Assembly: GCA_028386065.3 (NCBI GenBank)
Contig: JAKUCV010007763.1
Span: 75,196-139,195, forward strand
Direction: 5' to 3'
DNA from: Turnera subulata
Lineage: Eukaryota; Streptophyta; Magnoliopsida; Malpighiales; Passifloraceae
DNA length: 64,000 bases
Part shown: positions 33,338 to 47,735 of the stretch, one piece after another
How the letters are laid out: each line of letters begins with the position of its first letter
Numbering within the stretch: position 1 is the stretch's first letter
Notes under the pieces: model-generated
Seen by the model: the letters and a program-made list of their open reading frames with translations, nothing else
Databases searched by the model: none
Told to the model about the DNA's origin: nothing
Translations under genes and position numbers: made by a program

Positions 33338-34507
33338 ATGACTTTTCCCACAAACAACCCTTGCCGACCCAACTTCACCCTCACCGACCATACCCCGCGC
33401 TTTAAGCCTATGCCTAAGTTTACCGAGTACAATCCGGGATGGATTTGTGAGGAGAATCGCACTAGGTTTGACAAGCTGATTTGGAGACCTCTAATTCCTA
33501 CGAGGTACATTGATTTTGAGGTGGTTGAATCTTACAATCTTGAGGAGCTGATTGGCAAGTACCTTGCCAACATAGGACTAGTCGATTTTTGCAAGATTAA
33601 GGAGCCGTCACACGAGGAGCTTACTTATGAGTTTCTTGCTACTTTTGGGTATGACGTGGATCTCAAGGAAATTCATGATCCCGGCTATGTCAAGTTTCGG
33701 CTTGCAAGGAAAGACTATGAGATGAGCTTAATTGATTTCAACAAGATTTTTGCTTTTGATGCCGAAGGATGGCGAGTTCCTAGCTGTGGCTTTAATGCAA
33801 GTGTCATGTGGAATACACTTTGCAGTACTTCATATGCGCGCTTCAAAGGCTTGGCTAATGACTTGTGCATTAAGGACAATGCACTGAGGTATTTACATAG
33901 AGTTTTGGAACACTCTTTCTTTGGAAGAACCAAAGATGCACACAAGGTGCAATGTGATGAGCTTTTTGTACTCTATTGCATGGTACACGGGTACAAACTC
34001 AATGGAGGACTTTGGTTGCTGCATAATTTTGCTCATATTTGCAAAGGAGAAGGCGAGATAGCATGTGGAGGGCTGATCACTCATATCGCAAAATTCTTAA
34101 GAATTAACCTAGATCCCTACACTTTAACCCCTTCTAACCCCGCACTTGAGACCGTGCATAAGCATGTTGCCGCCGCAATGGCCCTAGAACTCCATGAACC
34201 CATTGATCCATATCCTTTTAGTGATGAAGAAGAGGTTGATGAGGAATGCTTTTGTGTTAGCACACAAGCGATCCACCGTAAGCCACCATCGTCTACATCA
34301 TCCGTGGAGTCCGATTCCTCCAACATCTTCGACTTTCTCATGGGATGGGAAGCTCAAGTCGATGGCATCGCCAATCTCAACAAGACCACCGGCAAATTAC
34401 TCTCTCAAATGGATAAGTTGGTTGATGTTGTTGATAAGTTAGGGAGAGTCATGTGCAGTAAATTGGATGAACAAGAGAAGACCATGCGCAACTTAGGAAG
34501 AAGCTAG
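33338..34507 (+). CDS. Athila-type accessory ORF, intact copy
   Basis: 389 residues, uninterrupted, from MTFPTNNPCRPNFTLTDH. It shares with the ORF at 21130-22266 the blocks PMPKFTEYNPGW, RYIDFEVVESYNLEELIGKY, KFRLARKDYEMSLIDFNKIF, GLITHIAKFL and the acidic/Ser-rich ESDSSNIFDFLMGWEAQVDG segment. A frame change near the end gives a shorter C-terminus (MRNLGRS) than copy 1. The conserved ARKDYEMSLIDFNKIFGFD-like box resembles plant transposon/ATHILA ORF-1-like proteins; function is unknown. It is placed directly after the leader because gag and pol are missing. Confidence 0.78.
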   Translation: MTFPTNNPCRPNFTLTDHTPRFKPMPKFTEYNPGWICEENRTRFDKLIWRPLIPTRYIDFEVVESYNLEELIGKYLANIGLVDFCKIKEPSHEELTYEFLATFGYDVDLKEIHDPGYVKFRLARKDYEMSLIDFNKIFAFDAEGWRVPSCGFNASVMWNTLCSTSYARFKGLANDLCIKDNALRYLHRVLEHSFFGRTKDAHKVQCDELFVLYCMVHGYKLNGGLWLLHNFAHICKGEGEIACGGLITHIAKFLRINLDPYTLTPSNPALETVHKHVAAAMALELHEPIDPYPFSDEEEVDEECFCVSTQAIHRKPPSSTSSVESDSSNIFDFLMGWEAQVDGIANLNKTTGKLLSQMDKLVDVVDKLGRVMCSKLDEQEKTMRNLGRS

Positions 34508-35860
34508 AGAACATAGAGAACAAACTTGCCGAGTAGTTTCATGCATCATCATTCTATGTGTTGTATTTTTATTGCTTTATGTCTTTACTTTTATAGGATG
34601 CAGTAAATGCTAGTCATCCTCGTGGCAATTTAAATTTCATGTCAATTGTGTTTAATTTTGGTGTCATGAACACCCAGAGGCAATGCAATTTCGATTTCTC
34701 TATCTCTTTCTGGTTGATTCCTACTTTCTCTCTTACTTGGATTATCTTTTGTTATATGCTATACATGTTTCGATCTAAGTTTGAGGAGAGTGCCTCTCCT
34801 ATGTGCCTATCTTTTTATCCTTTGTTTCTTTTCTTTCTTGGCGAATGAGGACATTGTCCAATTTAATTTTGAGGAGGGGAACAAATTTCTTTGCAATTTG
34901 TTTGTGTTTGTTTGTTTTGTGTCAATAAATAGCATATTTTTGACTTTAATATATTGAGTATGCACATTTTTTATTCTAGATTACTTATAAAGCCATTACT
35001 TTTTCAAAATTATTTTCAAAATCGTTTTTAACTTTAATTTTTCAAAATGATTTTCAAATCGTTTTCAAAAAATTTTTCCAAAAAATCGACAAAAAATAAA
35101 TAAAAATTTTTGAAAAAAAAAGATTTTTCTTTGTTTTTCAAATTATTTTCAAACCCACCATTCTATGATCAAGAAGATTTTTGTTGATGGATAACCAAGA
35201 GAGTTACTTTGAGTTTTTGAAATTTTTTTCTTTTAGATGCAAGAAGTTTGATTTTTGATTGATCTTGTGTTCATATTTAGTTATGATGAATTCATGCAAG
35301 TTCTAGCATTCTTTGCCTAGCATTTTTCGACACCCTATGCATTATTTTTCAAACTTTTGGCGTCAACATATATGTCCTAGAACAAGTTTTCAGAACTTTT
35401 CAAAGCGAATTTTTCTCATAGATGCTCAATGAAAGAGATGATTTAGGCATTCTTTGTTTGAACCAACAAGCCAATAAAAAGCCTACCCTTTATCATTATC
35501 CCTTGTTTAACCCCTTTGAGCCTAAATCATGGTAGCTAGTTTTTCTTTCTTTACCCACATTTATCCATCTTTAACCCTTTAAAGCCTTATAGCTACCATT
35601 CTTTTCTTTCATTATCCATACCCTATTTTTCAAAGTTCCTTTAGAGATTTTTGTTCTATGTTTTTATCAAGATTCTTTCTATGATAAGTGCAATTATACC
35701 GTATCTTCTCACATCCAAGAAGGTCTATGTATTGAAGATGTTTGCACTTTCAATTGTTTCAAGTATGTTATGGAATATCAAGCGCAGAAAAAAAAAAAAA
35801 GGAAAAATCGACAAAGTCGATTCAAAAAAAAACAAAATGGAAATTGTGCAATCAAGTGTT
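34508..35860 (+). other. 3' untranslated region of Athila-like copy 2
   Basis: AT-rich, non-coding, collinear with 19231-21129 of copy 1. Ends where similarity stops after AATCAAGTGTT. Confidence 0.6.
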
Positions 35861-36800
35861 GATCATGCGTACTTGATTCCATTGTATTATTTATTATTTG
35901 ATTGAATGTTGATCATGTTGTTGATACGGAATCCCGGGTAGAAGGGCATTTTGGCCACTTCTTATGTTGTAATTTAATTTAATGGGTTATTTGGGATACG
36001 GGTGTTTAGTTGATGATTTTCGTGTCCCGGGAATGATAAGGGCAATTTAGTCATTTTATATTAATAAATTGGGACATGAGCGTTTCAATTAGCTCTTCCA
36101 GAGCATAAATATATGATCTTTTAGATCATATTAAAGCATGCGTTCTTCAGGATTATATTCAAACTTATGCTCTTCTGGAGCGTCTTAATCTTTTTCCCAT
36201 TTTTAGATTGTACTATCACATGTTGACATCCACACATATAATTCTCCCTCTTGGATGTCAACTTGCATTGTCTTCAGGATAAATACCTAAGCCATTATTC
36301 TAGAAACGATGATAAAATGCTGTAAAGTAAATAAAATAGCACATAATAATAAAACTGAAATATAAAATAAAATTATTCAATATATACTGGTTTGCACCTT
36401 CAGGGTAAGCAAGATAATAACAGTATCCATTTTCGGATTGTCATAAAATATCCACCTTCTGGTGGTTATATCTTTTTTAATTTTTTTCAGAGATCTACGG
36501 GAACTTTTTAGCAGTAAAACTTCCAGTCTCTGCTTTACATTTGCTTTTATTGCATCTTCCAGACGATATGCATTTAAATGCATTCAATGCCCATAACAAA
36601 TTTCTTCCAGAAATTTTAAGGGCCTCCAATATTTGTAATATGATCCACATAATTGCAAAAATTAAATAAATAAAAGACTTAAATAAAATAAATAAATATG
36701 GGCCTTTTATTAATTAGCCCAATTAAAATAATTGACAGAAAATTAAATGCAATGGGCCTTGTACGAGCCCAATTAAAACGTAAATTAAAATGAAAAATTA
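35861..36800. other. Unassigned AT-rich region
   Basis: A TTCT(C/T)CAG(A/G)-like word recurs. Around 36200-36260 TGTTGACATCC and its near complement GGATGTCAAC flank a CTCCCTC tract that could be a copia polypurine tract on the minus strand. No coding region is recognised. Confidence 0.35.
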
Positions 36801-37079
36801 AATACGATGGGCCTTTTAATAGCCCACTTAAAAACATAATAATAAATATAATATGCGCCTACTCGAAATATCTTTCGGCAATATTAATTCCTAAATACGA
36901 TGGGCCTTTTAATAGTCCACTTAAAAACGTAATAATAAATATAATATACGCCTACTCGATAAATATTTCGGCAATATTAATTCCTAAATACGATGGGCCT
37001 TTTAATAGCCCGCTTAAAAACATAATAATAAATTTAATATACGCCTACTCGATAAATCTTTCGGCAATATTAATTCTCC
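36801..37079. repeat. 93-bp tandem repeat, 3 copies
   Basis: AATACGATGGGCCTTTTAAT starts at 36801, 36894 and 36987. Each unit runs through CGCCTACTCGA and TTTCGGCAATATTAATT. Copies are over 90% identical by eye. Confidence 0.9.
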
Positions 37080-37970
37080 TCCACTATATATTTTTCTTTT
37101 CTTTTCTCTCTCTCTCTCTCTCTCTCTCTCCCCTTTTGTCTTTTTTTTTTCCTTTTTTTTCCTCTTTTTTTTATAACAGGCCTGCCCAGTCCTTGCAGAG
37201 TGCCAAAACCAGGCCGGTGCACTGTGCCAGGCCCAGGCCCGACAAAAAACCAGGCCATCATCCAAGCCTGCTATCCATTTGCGTGTCCGGGTCAGGACGT
37301 GGGTCGTGTCTACAACTCACCCACGCGGGTCGACCCCAAGAGGAATCGGGCCGTTTCGACCCAAGAGGAATCGGGCCGTCTCGACCCAAGAGGAATCGGG
37401 CCATCTTCAACCCGTCTTGCTCATCTTGCCGGCAGCTGCGTCGACGGCGCGACGAGACGAGGCGAGGAGGAGGTGAGAGCGGCGGACAACCCGGGGAACT
37501 TGGCTGATGGTGCGGTTGCAGGCGAGGTGAGTTGGGTCGAATGGATCCCGTCGGGTCGTCGCTGCTAGCAGCGACGGTGGTGGCACTGCAACGGGGGTGG
37601 TGGCGCGGAAAAGAGGCGCGATGGAAGGGCCGGCGTGAGGTGGTGTCGCTGATGGCTAGAGGAGGCGCGGCCGTCGCGTGCAAAGGGAGGCGGGTTGTCG
37701 GAGTTGTTGTCGGGTCTTGACATCCTGACGGTGCGTCGGGCGATGGCGGAGGAGAGGGGCGGCACCTTCCTGTAGGCGATGGTACAACGTAGGCGCCTTT
37801 GGCGGCGGTGAGACGTAAGGCAGCGCAGAATGGTCACTGGTGAACAGTAACAGAGGGTGACGAAACTGTTGCTGCTTCTTCTTCGGTTTTGTTTTCGTTT
37901 CGGTTGGTTTTTTTTCTGCAAAGTTTTTCTTCTCTAGGTTGAGCAATCTTCGTGCTGATAACGTGTTGTA
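37080..37970. other. GC-rich segment of a probable copia-like element
   Basis: A CT microsatellite (about 37104-37130) and T runs precede a GC-rich block with open frames on both strands and no family motif. At 37331-37406 a 25-bp unit (GACCCAAGAGGAATCGGGCC) is repeated three times. At about 37948-37970 the minus strand reads ACAACACGTTATCAGCACGA, a motif commonly found after the 5' LTR of plant copia elements. This suggests a minus-strand copia leader here. Confidence 0.4.
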
Positions 37971-39549
37971 AATTTAGGTGTTTAATAAAGAATTTAATGG
38001 AGAAGAAAGTGAAGAAGAAGAGGAAAGGGGGAAGAGCATTTCTGCTTCCATATTTCATTTCACGATCTGGGTATATATAGAGAATGAGGTAGGTACAATA
38101 GTAACAGTATTCACACAGAATAAAACACGTTTTATAACAGCCTCGTTTCTTTTTTACTTTGTTTCAGATTACAGATTTTTTAAAATAATGAAATATTTTT
38201 CATTTTTAAATCAGATAACTGCACTATTTTGAATGTGTCAACATGAAGGAAAATATATTTTCTGGACGTGTGATACACCCGTTTGGTATAATATTAATTA
38301 TTATCTTGAAAAAAATTATATATAATGAGGAAGATTTTTTTTAATACAATCTCGGCAAACAGATACGAATTAGTTTATAGAGTGGAATAGGAATAGGAAT
38401 ATTTGTTGATCCTTTGATATTCTAAATTATATAATTTTAATTATTAAATTATATTATCAAGGAGATTATTAAATTATAATATTATTTTTCATTATTATTT
38501 TTTTTTTGTTGTCGTTGTTCTTTTTGGTAGTTTACTTTAACTGTTCAACTACAATTTTTAATAAATGCTTATACATTAATCATTAACTTGTGAAGAACTT
38601 ATAGATATTGTACACCAAATAGTTTTTTCATGTTCTCGACAAAAGAATTGTTTAGAATTAGTTTTTTTTATTAGAATATGAATTTATAAATCTATTCTTG
38701 TTAATGAAATTTGGTAATCCTTTGATATTATAAATTATATGATTTTATTTATTAAATTATATTATTAATGATGGGATTATTAAGTTTTATTCTTATTTTC
38801 TATTATTATTCTTTTTCGTAGTCATTGTTCTTGGTTTTAGTTTTCGTTGTCAGTTTGCCTACACCGATTTTCTTTTTCCACCATACTTCTTATTGATAAT
38901 AAATTGCAAGCACTTCTGCCATGAGATCTTATGATTACTCTTTTCAACAGATGTTATTCTAGTTCATATTTTTTTCTGACTCTTCCTTTGTTCTTTTTCA
39001 TAGTTGTATTGTTTTTCAGTAATTATTATTCTTCATAATGCTTGGTAGTTGTTGAAAAAAATAAAATAAAAGGCTTAATATATCAGTTATTTTCTTGAGA
39101 AGGACTTATATAGTGTCTCTGAGAGAGGACCTGCAAAGGAAAGACCTCAATGGAAGGTCGAAATCTCTCCTTGCACGGTATAAGAGCTGGCAATAGTAAC
39201 CTGCTAAAGAATGCCAGTCAGACATCCAAAGTTAGGGCTTAGATCACGCATTCATAAGTTGGAGTCTCACATGTACTTCCCAAATCAGCGGCCTAACCTG
39301 CGCACTCACTCTCACATGAGCAATACATAGACGTGACTTAAACACGTGCACTGTGAAGTTGCAGGCTTGTCTATGCAATGCGTAATAGCAAACACAACTA
39401 CTTTCCGGTTTAGAATCTCCATCAAAAGCCCTGGAAAAGGAGACCTTCCCAAGAAAAGGTCCCCAAAGGAGACCCATAAAGACTTTGAAAGTCAGGGGTT
39501 CTAAAATCCCCAAAGACCTCGTCAGCACAGGCACCAAAAGGGCTCCAAG
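37971..39549. other. Unassigned AT-rich region
   Basis: 38000-38280 may be LTR sequence upstream of the copia-like motif. 38280-39100 is AT-rich with decayed internal duplications (AATCCTTTGATATT and TAAATTATAT words recur near 38410 and 38715). Nothing coding is supported. Confidence 0.35.
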
Positions 39550-40350
39550 CAATGCTCCTTAAAGACCTCTAAAAGGAAGGTCCAAGATCTAAATGAGGCT
39601 TCTTTAGAAACATATCCCCAAGAAACAGTCCCTAGAGACCTCTGAAATAAGGATTCTTGACCCTAAAAATCAAAGGTCCTAAGATCCCCAAAAAAATTTT
39701 GAAGAAGAGAGATCCCAAAATCTCTGAAGACTTTGAAAACCAAAGGTCCTAAAATTGAGATCCAAGAGACCATGAAAATCAAAGGTCCCGAGATCCTCAA
39801 AGACCTTGAAAATCAAAGATCTTAAAATCTCTAAAGACCTTGAAAATCAAAGGTCTCAAAGCCCAAAGGCCACAGTCCTCAAGGACCTAAAAATTTAAGA
39901 TCCCGAACCTTAGAAATCAGAGGTCTCGAGATCCAAAAAGACCTCAGGTCCGAAAAAAGCTCATGAGCCACAGTCCTCAGCGACCTTAAAAATTAAGATC
40001 CCTGACCTTAAATCAGAGGTCTCGAGATCCACAAAGACCTTGAATCAGGTCCCGGAAAAAACCTAAAGGCCTTGAAAATTAAAGGTCTCGAAAGGTGGTG
40101 TTCAAACAAAACCTAAAAATTGGAGATCTCTAAAGTCTTTAAAGACCCAAAAGCGAAGATCCCAACTAAAAGGGGCCACTCTATACAAAGATCCTTAAAG
40201 ACCTTGAAAATCATAGGTCACAAAAGTCTCATTCAGACAGCCTTGGAAAATCAAAAGCCTCAAAAGGCCCATGAAACAAGGTCCCTTAGGATGTTGTAAA
40301 TAGAGGTCCCTAAAGAGACCAGAGGCCTCAAGGTCCCAAGCAACAAACCA
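39550..40350. repeat. Degenerate minisatellite built on GACCTTGAAAATCAAAGGTC
   Basis: The 20-base word, itself an inverted repeat (GACCTT...AAGGTC), recurs at roughly 35-60 bp intervals with GATCCCCAAA and CTAAAATC spacers. It lies upstream of a polypurine tract and LTR, so it belongs to the 3' region of a Tat-like element. Confidence 0.75.
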
Positions 40351-40439
40351 AGAACCTTCACTTAATGGGAACATCCCACATTCAAAAAAGACGACTACAG
40401 GCCATGCAGCCAAACCTTCCTGTCGATGTGGTCTCTTGG

Positions 40440-40760
40440 GGAAGATCAGCCTAAAAAAAAAGGACATTCTAAGAGATCGCATAAAAAAAAGGATGATCTA
40501 AGATATCGCACAGAAAAAAAGACGATCTAAAAAGATCGCATAGTAAAAGACGATCTAAAGAAAAAATTGCATATTGAAAGACGACTGAGGCATGGTAGCC
40601 CAAGTAAGTCGCACATTCAATGAAAGACGACTAAAGGCAATATCTAGCCCGAGTAAGTCGCATACTCAGACAAGAGAAAAAGAGAGAGAGAGAGAAAGAC
40701 GACCAAGGCTAACTAGTCCAAAAATAAGGTCGCATATCAAGAAACATACAAAGAAGGTAC
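40440..40760. repeat. Repeat with AAAGACGAT/C and AAGTCGCA words
   Basis: AAGACGATCTAAA occurs three times from 40488 to 40565. GAAAGACGACT and CCGAGTAAGTCGCA-like words follow to about 40745, with an AG microsatellite at about 40678-40697. Same non-coding 3' region as the preceding array. Confidence 0.65.
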
Positions 40761-41286
40761 CGCATTCTGAGGTCCTCTTTGCACCGTGAAGGAAGCACCC
40801 ACTTTCAGAGGTCCTTTATATATCCGGTCCCCTCCATATGTCGAAGGTGCCTTCATTTAAAGGACCTCTTCATGTCAGAGGTACCAAAGGATATCCATCT
40901 CAGGTCCAGAAAAGAAGACCTCTATGAGACAAAAACAAAGCAAAAAATCCCATTATAAGTAATTAATGGGGGTTTTATACAAATTTAAGAGAGGCCTCTC
41001 GAGTCCAAAAAGTGCAGAAGCTGAAAAGCGCACCACAAGAGCTCTAAAAAAGTCCACCTCTGTCTTACGAGAGGATCAAAGGGACTTTAAATTCGAGCCA
41101 ATACCACATTGGTCTAACAAATGAGCTTATAGTTGAAAATTTAATAAGCTCACAGCTCAGAATCAATACGTTGGAGCTCATGTTCGAATTAGCCTAATAA
41201 GGCAAGCTAAGACCTGAAGGCGACAAAAAAAGCATACCTTGAAAGTAATAAACTCTAAGAAAAATTGCTACACAACATCCCTTAGA
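40761..41286. other. Remaining 3' region before the polypurine tract
   Basis: AGGTCCT words continue to about 40930, then unique sequence. No coding region seen. Confidence 0.4.
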
Positions 41287-41493
41287 GTTGGGGGCTTGTG
41301 ATGAGGAATGAAATAATCTAATCAAGCCTAAAGGCCCAATTGAGACAAAATTCTAGACCATGCCTAGGCCCAATATAGGAGTCTAGGACCAGATCCAATA
41401 CAAAAGGCCCAGGACCAGTCCAGCTAGCTATTTAGCCATGTGGAAAATATGATAAGCGTTATAAGCGTTACATGGAGACGAAGGGACAACTAG

Positions 41494-44384
41494 TGAAACG
41501 CCCCGACCCGTATTTACCGTACACAGTAAACACGTGCCGGAACTGTGACGACCCAACCAAACCAAGCCCAGCATATAGTGTATACAACAGAAACTCGGGC
41601 TCAACAGCCCAACAATAGCAAAAGTAATGCACAGCAGAAGACTTAATAACTCACAAAGACACTGTATGCGACGCTGATGCAAACTATGGATCCGAGTCCT
41701 GTCCAAGAGATAACGTCGCAGCCTGTCTGGAATGCACCAAACATGTACCACAAATAAACCATCCTACGGGATGAAAGCCCGCAAGTGAGGGGTGAGTCCG
41801 AAGTGCTCACCGACGAAGGATAGACAATCAATATGCAACACTATAAATACTCAAGGTCAAAAACAAGCAAAAACCGCCAAATACATACCAAACCGAAAGA
41901 CTCAACCCAAAACCGGTCCAAGACCAAAAAGACTAAATCAAAAATCCATTTTCCAATTTTATCTTTCCGGGCCCCGTCACGGATAAGCTAGGGGTCAGAC
42001 CTGGTTATCAACATATCTCGGGTGCCAGACCAAATCCAAGAGAACTCAGGGATCGACATCCCAAAAATACGAACCCAGGGATAGACATCCCAAAAATAAT
42101 CACGGGATAGACATCCCAAGCATAGATATGCTTATCACAAGTAACCCAGGTCATGGCCACCACGAAACAGTCTTAAACCATCGAGTCGTACCACTATTTA
42201 CCACGTGACAATTATATTATCATCAAACCCAAATCTCAGGGATCAACATCCCTATCCAAAATCAAAGATCGACATCCTTATCACAAATTATTAATTAATC
42301 CATTATACTTATCCCAAAAGACACAACAATAGACATCCAAAACTCAAAGCACGGGGATAAACATCCCAAAATCCAATCAAGATACTGGGATAAACATCCC
42401 AAAAACAATCACAACAAATGTAGCAACCAACAGTGCAATATTCATCAAACACAATAACCGAGTAATACAGGCACATATTGAAAGAAATCCATCCTCACCT
42501 TGGCCGATTACTCAACTCCGGTGACAATGACCGGTCCGACGCCAGCTCCTCGGGAAACTGCCCGATATCAAACCTATACAACAAAACAATATATACACAT
42601 AAATGCACATAAACGGTATGCTATGATGCCAAAACTGCGTAATACCCCATCCCGGTTCATATCCTTTATTTTCATCTCTGCCATAATTATCCCTTTTCCG
42701 AAAATATATCGTATGCATATAAGGTTACAAAAATATATTTCCAATTTATTAAATCAAAACATTTTCATAAAATAATATATTTTTTCCAAAATAATAATTA
42801 CAATATTTTTTTTGGAAATTATAACATATGTATATATTTTCCATAATATTTCCATAAAAATTATTATACTTTCCAAAATAAAATTTCCAAGTATTATTAT
42901 CTTTAGAAAACTCCATTTCCAGAAAGTATAACCATATAAACTTATTTTCTGATAATAAATACGAATTTATAAATATACATATATATATTTCCCAAATTAT
43001 TCCCGTACGCATAAATATTAATTATTTTCTATATCTTATACTTTCCCAAAATTCCATAATAATCATGTATATTTCCCAAAATACTTCCATGATTTAATTT
43101 TCAAAGTATTAACCATAAAAATATATATATCAGGTTTTATTTTTATTTTTATTATTTTATTTATTTGTTTTTTTTAACTTGGACTGGGCCGTGAACAATG
43201 CTGCCCAGCCCACTATATAGAGCCCAGGCAGGCCCACGCAGCGAGCCCAACACACAGCAGCCCAAACCAAGCCCAAAGCGTCAAGCCCATCATGCCAAAA
43301 CCCAAACCATAAACCCCAAGCCCAAACCATGAGCCCAAGTCCATAACAAACCCAAACTAAAACCCATAACCCATCAAAATCCAAGCCCACACGACCATCA
43401 TCTTCAACCTCACCTTGGTGGTGGCGGGTTGCAGGCGGCGAGGCGTGGCGGGGCGCGAGCATGCGGTGGGCAGCTGGGAGGAGGCGGCGGCAGGTCGTCA
43501 ACGGCAGGGAGGTGACGAACTCGAGCGGCGGTCGTGGGCACGGTTGGTGGCGTTGTGGCGGCAGTGCAGGTGGAGGAGCCGCGACTTGGCTGTCGCGCGT
43601 GAGGTGGACGGCGAGCAAGGAAGGAGGGAAGGAGAGGAGGAAGGGTGGCGGTTGGCTGTTGGTGCAGCAGCAGTAGCTCGTCGGCAGGCGAACTCGTCAT
43701 CGACGTTGCGTGGCGGAAGGGAAGGCGAGCGGTGCAACGATGGTGGTGTGCTTGTTATGTGCTCATTGCGGCAACGGTGGCGGCGTCGTCTTGTGGTTGC
43801 AGCGGCGGTAAGGAGGGGAAAGAGTGGAGAGGAAAAGTTGGTGGCTGGTGGTGAGGCACAGGTGAAGCTCGGCCGGCGGGGTGTTGTGTTTGTGTGTTTT
43901 TTTTTTGCAGTAGGTGATTGCAGGGAAAATTTGGCAGTAGAGAGCAAGGTGATGGTGTTTGCTGGAGAAGAGTGTTGTAGGTACGCAGTTGAGGCAGGTT
44001 ACAACAAGGTGTATCACGGCTTCACAGACAGGATTTTCACATGTGCACAAGAGAACAATTCACGAGCTTCACAGGTAAAGGGGCGGCTGCGTGACTCAAT
44101 CATGCAGTCGTGTCCCGTCCGGATCAGAAAATAACCGGTACCCCCCCCCCCCCCCTAGTTATTTTCCGGTGTGATCTTTCCGAAGATTCCGGGACCCGAA
44201 AAAAATACCAACTTAGGCCCGAAAAATCCACGGAAAAATTCCGAGCGCAGGAAAACTCTCGGTTACGAAAAACGACGCCCGATTTACCTTGAATTAATTA
44301 CCCAAGATTAATTCTTCTGGTAAATCACTGTGGAAAGACTTTTACAGTCCGGTAAAAATCCAAAATTTTTACCCGGGCTGTACA
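41494..44384 (-). mobile_element. Tekay-like solo LTR (2.9 kb) nested in the Tat-like LTR
   Basis: On the minus strand it starts TGTACAGCCCGGGTAAAAAT and ends GGTCGGGGCGTTTCA, the terminal pattern of Tekay-type chromovirus LTRs. Flanking 5-mers (ACTAG and GCTGG) match only 3 of 5, so the TSD is eroded or ends are off by a few bases. A GC-rich block (about 43190-44130) has long open frames on both strands but no family motif. Six GGGAT(A/C)(G/A)ACATCCC hairpin words lie at about 42049-42400. Fragments of the same LTR type are at 6790-7445. Confidence 0.65.
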
Positions 44385-44416
44385 GCTGGAGTTAATGCTC
44401 CACCACCAAAAACCCC

Positions 44417-44424
44417 TATAAAAA
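44417..44424 (+). promoter_or_regulatory. TATA box of the Tat-like LTR
   Basis: CCCCTATAAAAAGGGG lies about 170 bp upstream of the GGCATCGGAGG box; a CT/AC-rich leader follows. Confidence 0.55.
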
Positions 44425-44796
44425 GGGGGCAAGATTAGAGTTTCAACACACCAAATCCTTCCTGGAGAAAACTCTACTCTCCACAAGGAAATTCTCTCTA
44501 GAGAATATAATTCTCCACTCTCAAAACTCTCTCTCCCAATGCTCTCTCGAATTAATAGAGAAAAATCGCCTTTTCTAACTTAGGCATCGGAGGTCCTCGG
44601 GGTCACAACCTTGGACTCCCCGGGTCCTTCTTGTTAGTCTTGCAGGTGCTCCAGGCATAGAGATCAGGTCTTTCGGGCATCCGGTCTTCCAGGCATAGAG
44701 ATCAGGTCCTCCGGATATCAAGATCAAGCCATAGAATTCCCAATCATGCCAAGAGAAATTTACATCCATACCCCGGTAAAAAATTCGTTTTTTACA

Positions 44797-45029
44797 AAAC
44801 TAAAATAAGGATTGAGTATGTACTCCTTGGTAAAGACTATATGCAGATGTTAAGCAATTAACTAGAGCATAGAGTAAGGATTAAGTGCCTATTTTTTTTT
44901 ATCATCCATTGCAAGAAATATAATATTTGAAAACTATACAAGGAACGATGAAGTAGCTATTTCTATTATAATGTTGGAAACTATATAAAGTACAAATATG
45001 ACGTTTTTAGGAACGAAAATATAATGATT
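44797..45029. other. 3' flank of CDC48
   Basis: AT-rich spacer between the LTR end and the CDC48 stop codon; it should include the 3' UTR. Nothing else seen. Confidence 0.5.
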
Positions 45030-45380
45030 TTAACCATAGAGGTCCTCATCTTGGTCAGCAGCCGATGCTGCTGCAGCAAAAGGATCTGACCCAATAGCTC
45101 CAGTGCTGGCTTGAGGGAACCTGAATTGGGTTCCAAATCCTCTAGACTGTTGTAATGTTTGGGAAAACGCCTGATACTTGGCAAGGACATCATCACTCAC
45201 ACTCCTACGTGCATACTTGAGCGATTCCTCAAAGTGTGTTGCACTGATCTCTGCCACATCCTCTTCATTCGCATCTTCCTCCATCGCCTCAGGGTTCTCC
45301 TTTTGCCTTCTCTCCCTCTCAATATCCTACAAGATAACCAACCAAAAGATTATGATGGGTGTGGATTTTAGTCACTCTCA

Positions 45381-45893
<513 letters not shown>

Positions 45894-46021
45894 CTAGTTA
45901 GTTAGAATAATCAAACGCATGATCAACAACTTCTGTAGCTAGGAAAAGAACATGCACATAACATAAAATTATCTTCCAACAAAGTCCGTCGCTAAAGATT
46001 TGACAAAAAGAAAAATTTCTA

Positions 46022-47735
<1,714 letters not shown>

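Larger units (their letters stand above)
30807..35860 (+). mobile_element. Athila-like Ty3/gypsy element, copy 2 (3'-truncated, pol-less)
   Basis: 5' LTR (30807-32648), primer-binding site (32657-32672), GC-rich array (32700-32950), internal TATA (33195), 389-codon ORF (33338-34507) and an AT-rich 3' leader that loses similarity to copy 1 at about 35860. No gag or pol lies between PBS and ORF. No 3' LTR is found. It interrupts the Tat-type gag, so it is the younger insertion. Confidence 0.85.
41297..44796 (+). repeat. 3' LTR of a Tat/Retand-like element, interrupted
   Basis: A polypurine tract GTTGGGGGCT (41287-41296) is followed by TGTGATGAGGAATG. The LTR resumes after a nested LTR at 44385 and contains a TATA box (44417), an R/U5 motif AGGCATCGGAGGTCCTCGGG and an end at TTTTTTACA. 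Without the insertion it is about 0.6 kb. The TTGGGGGCT-TGT junction and the GGCATCGGAGG box are typical of Tat-lineage LTRs. The 3' boundary is less certain than the 5'. Confidence 0.6.

Noticed and set aside
43415..44134. 239-codon open frame in GC-rich DNA
   Set aside because: Long frames are open on both strands at once, composition is low-complexity Arg/Gly/Ala, no motif, and it lies inside an LTR.
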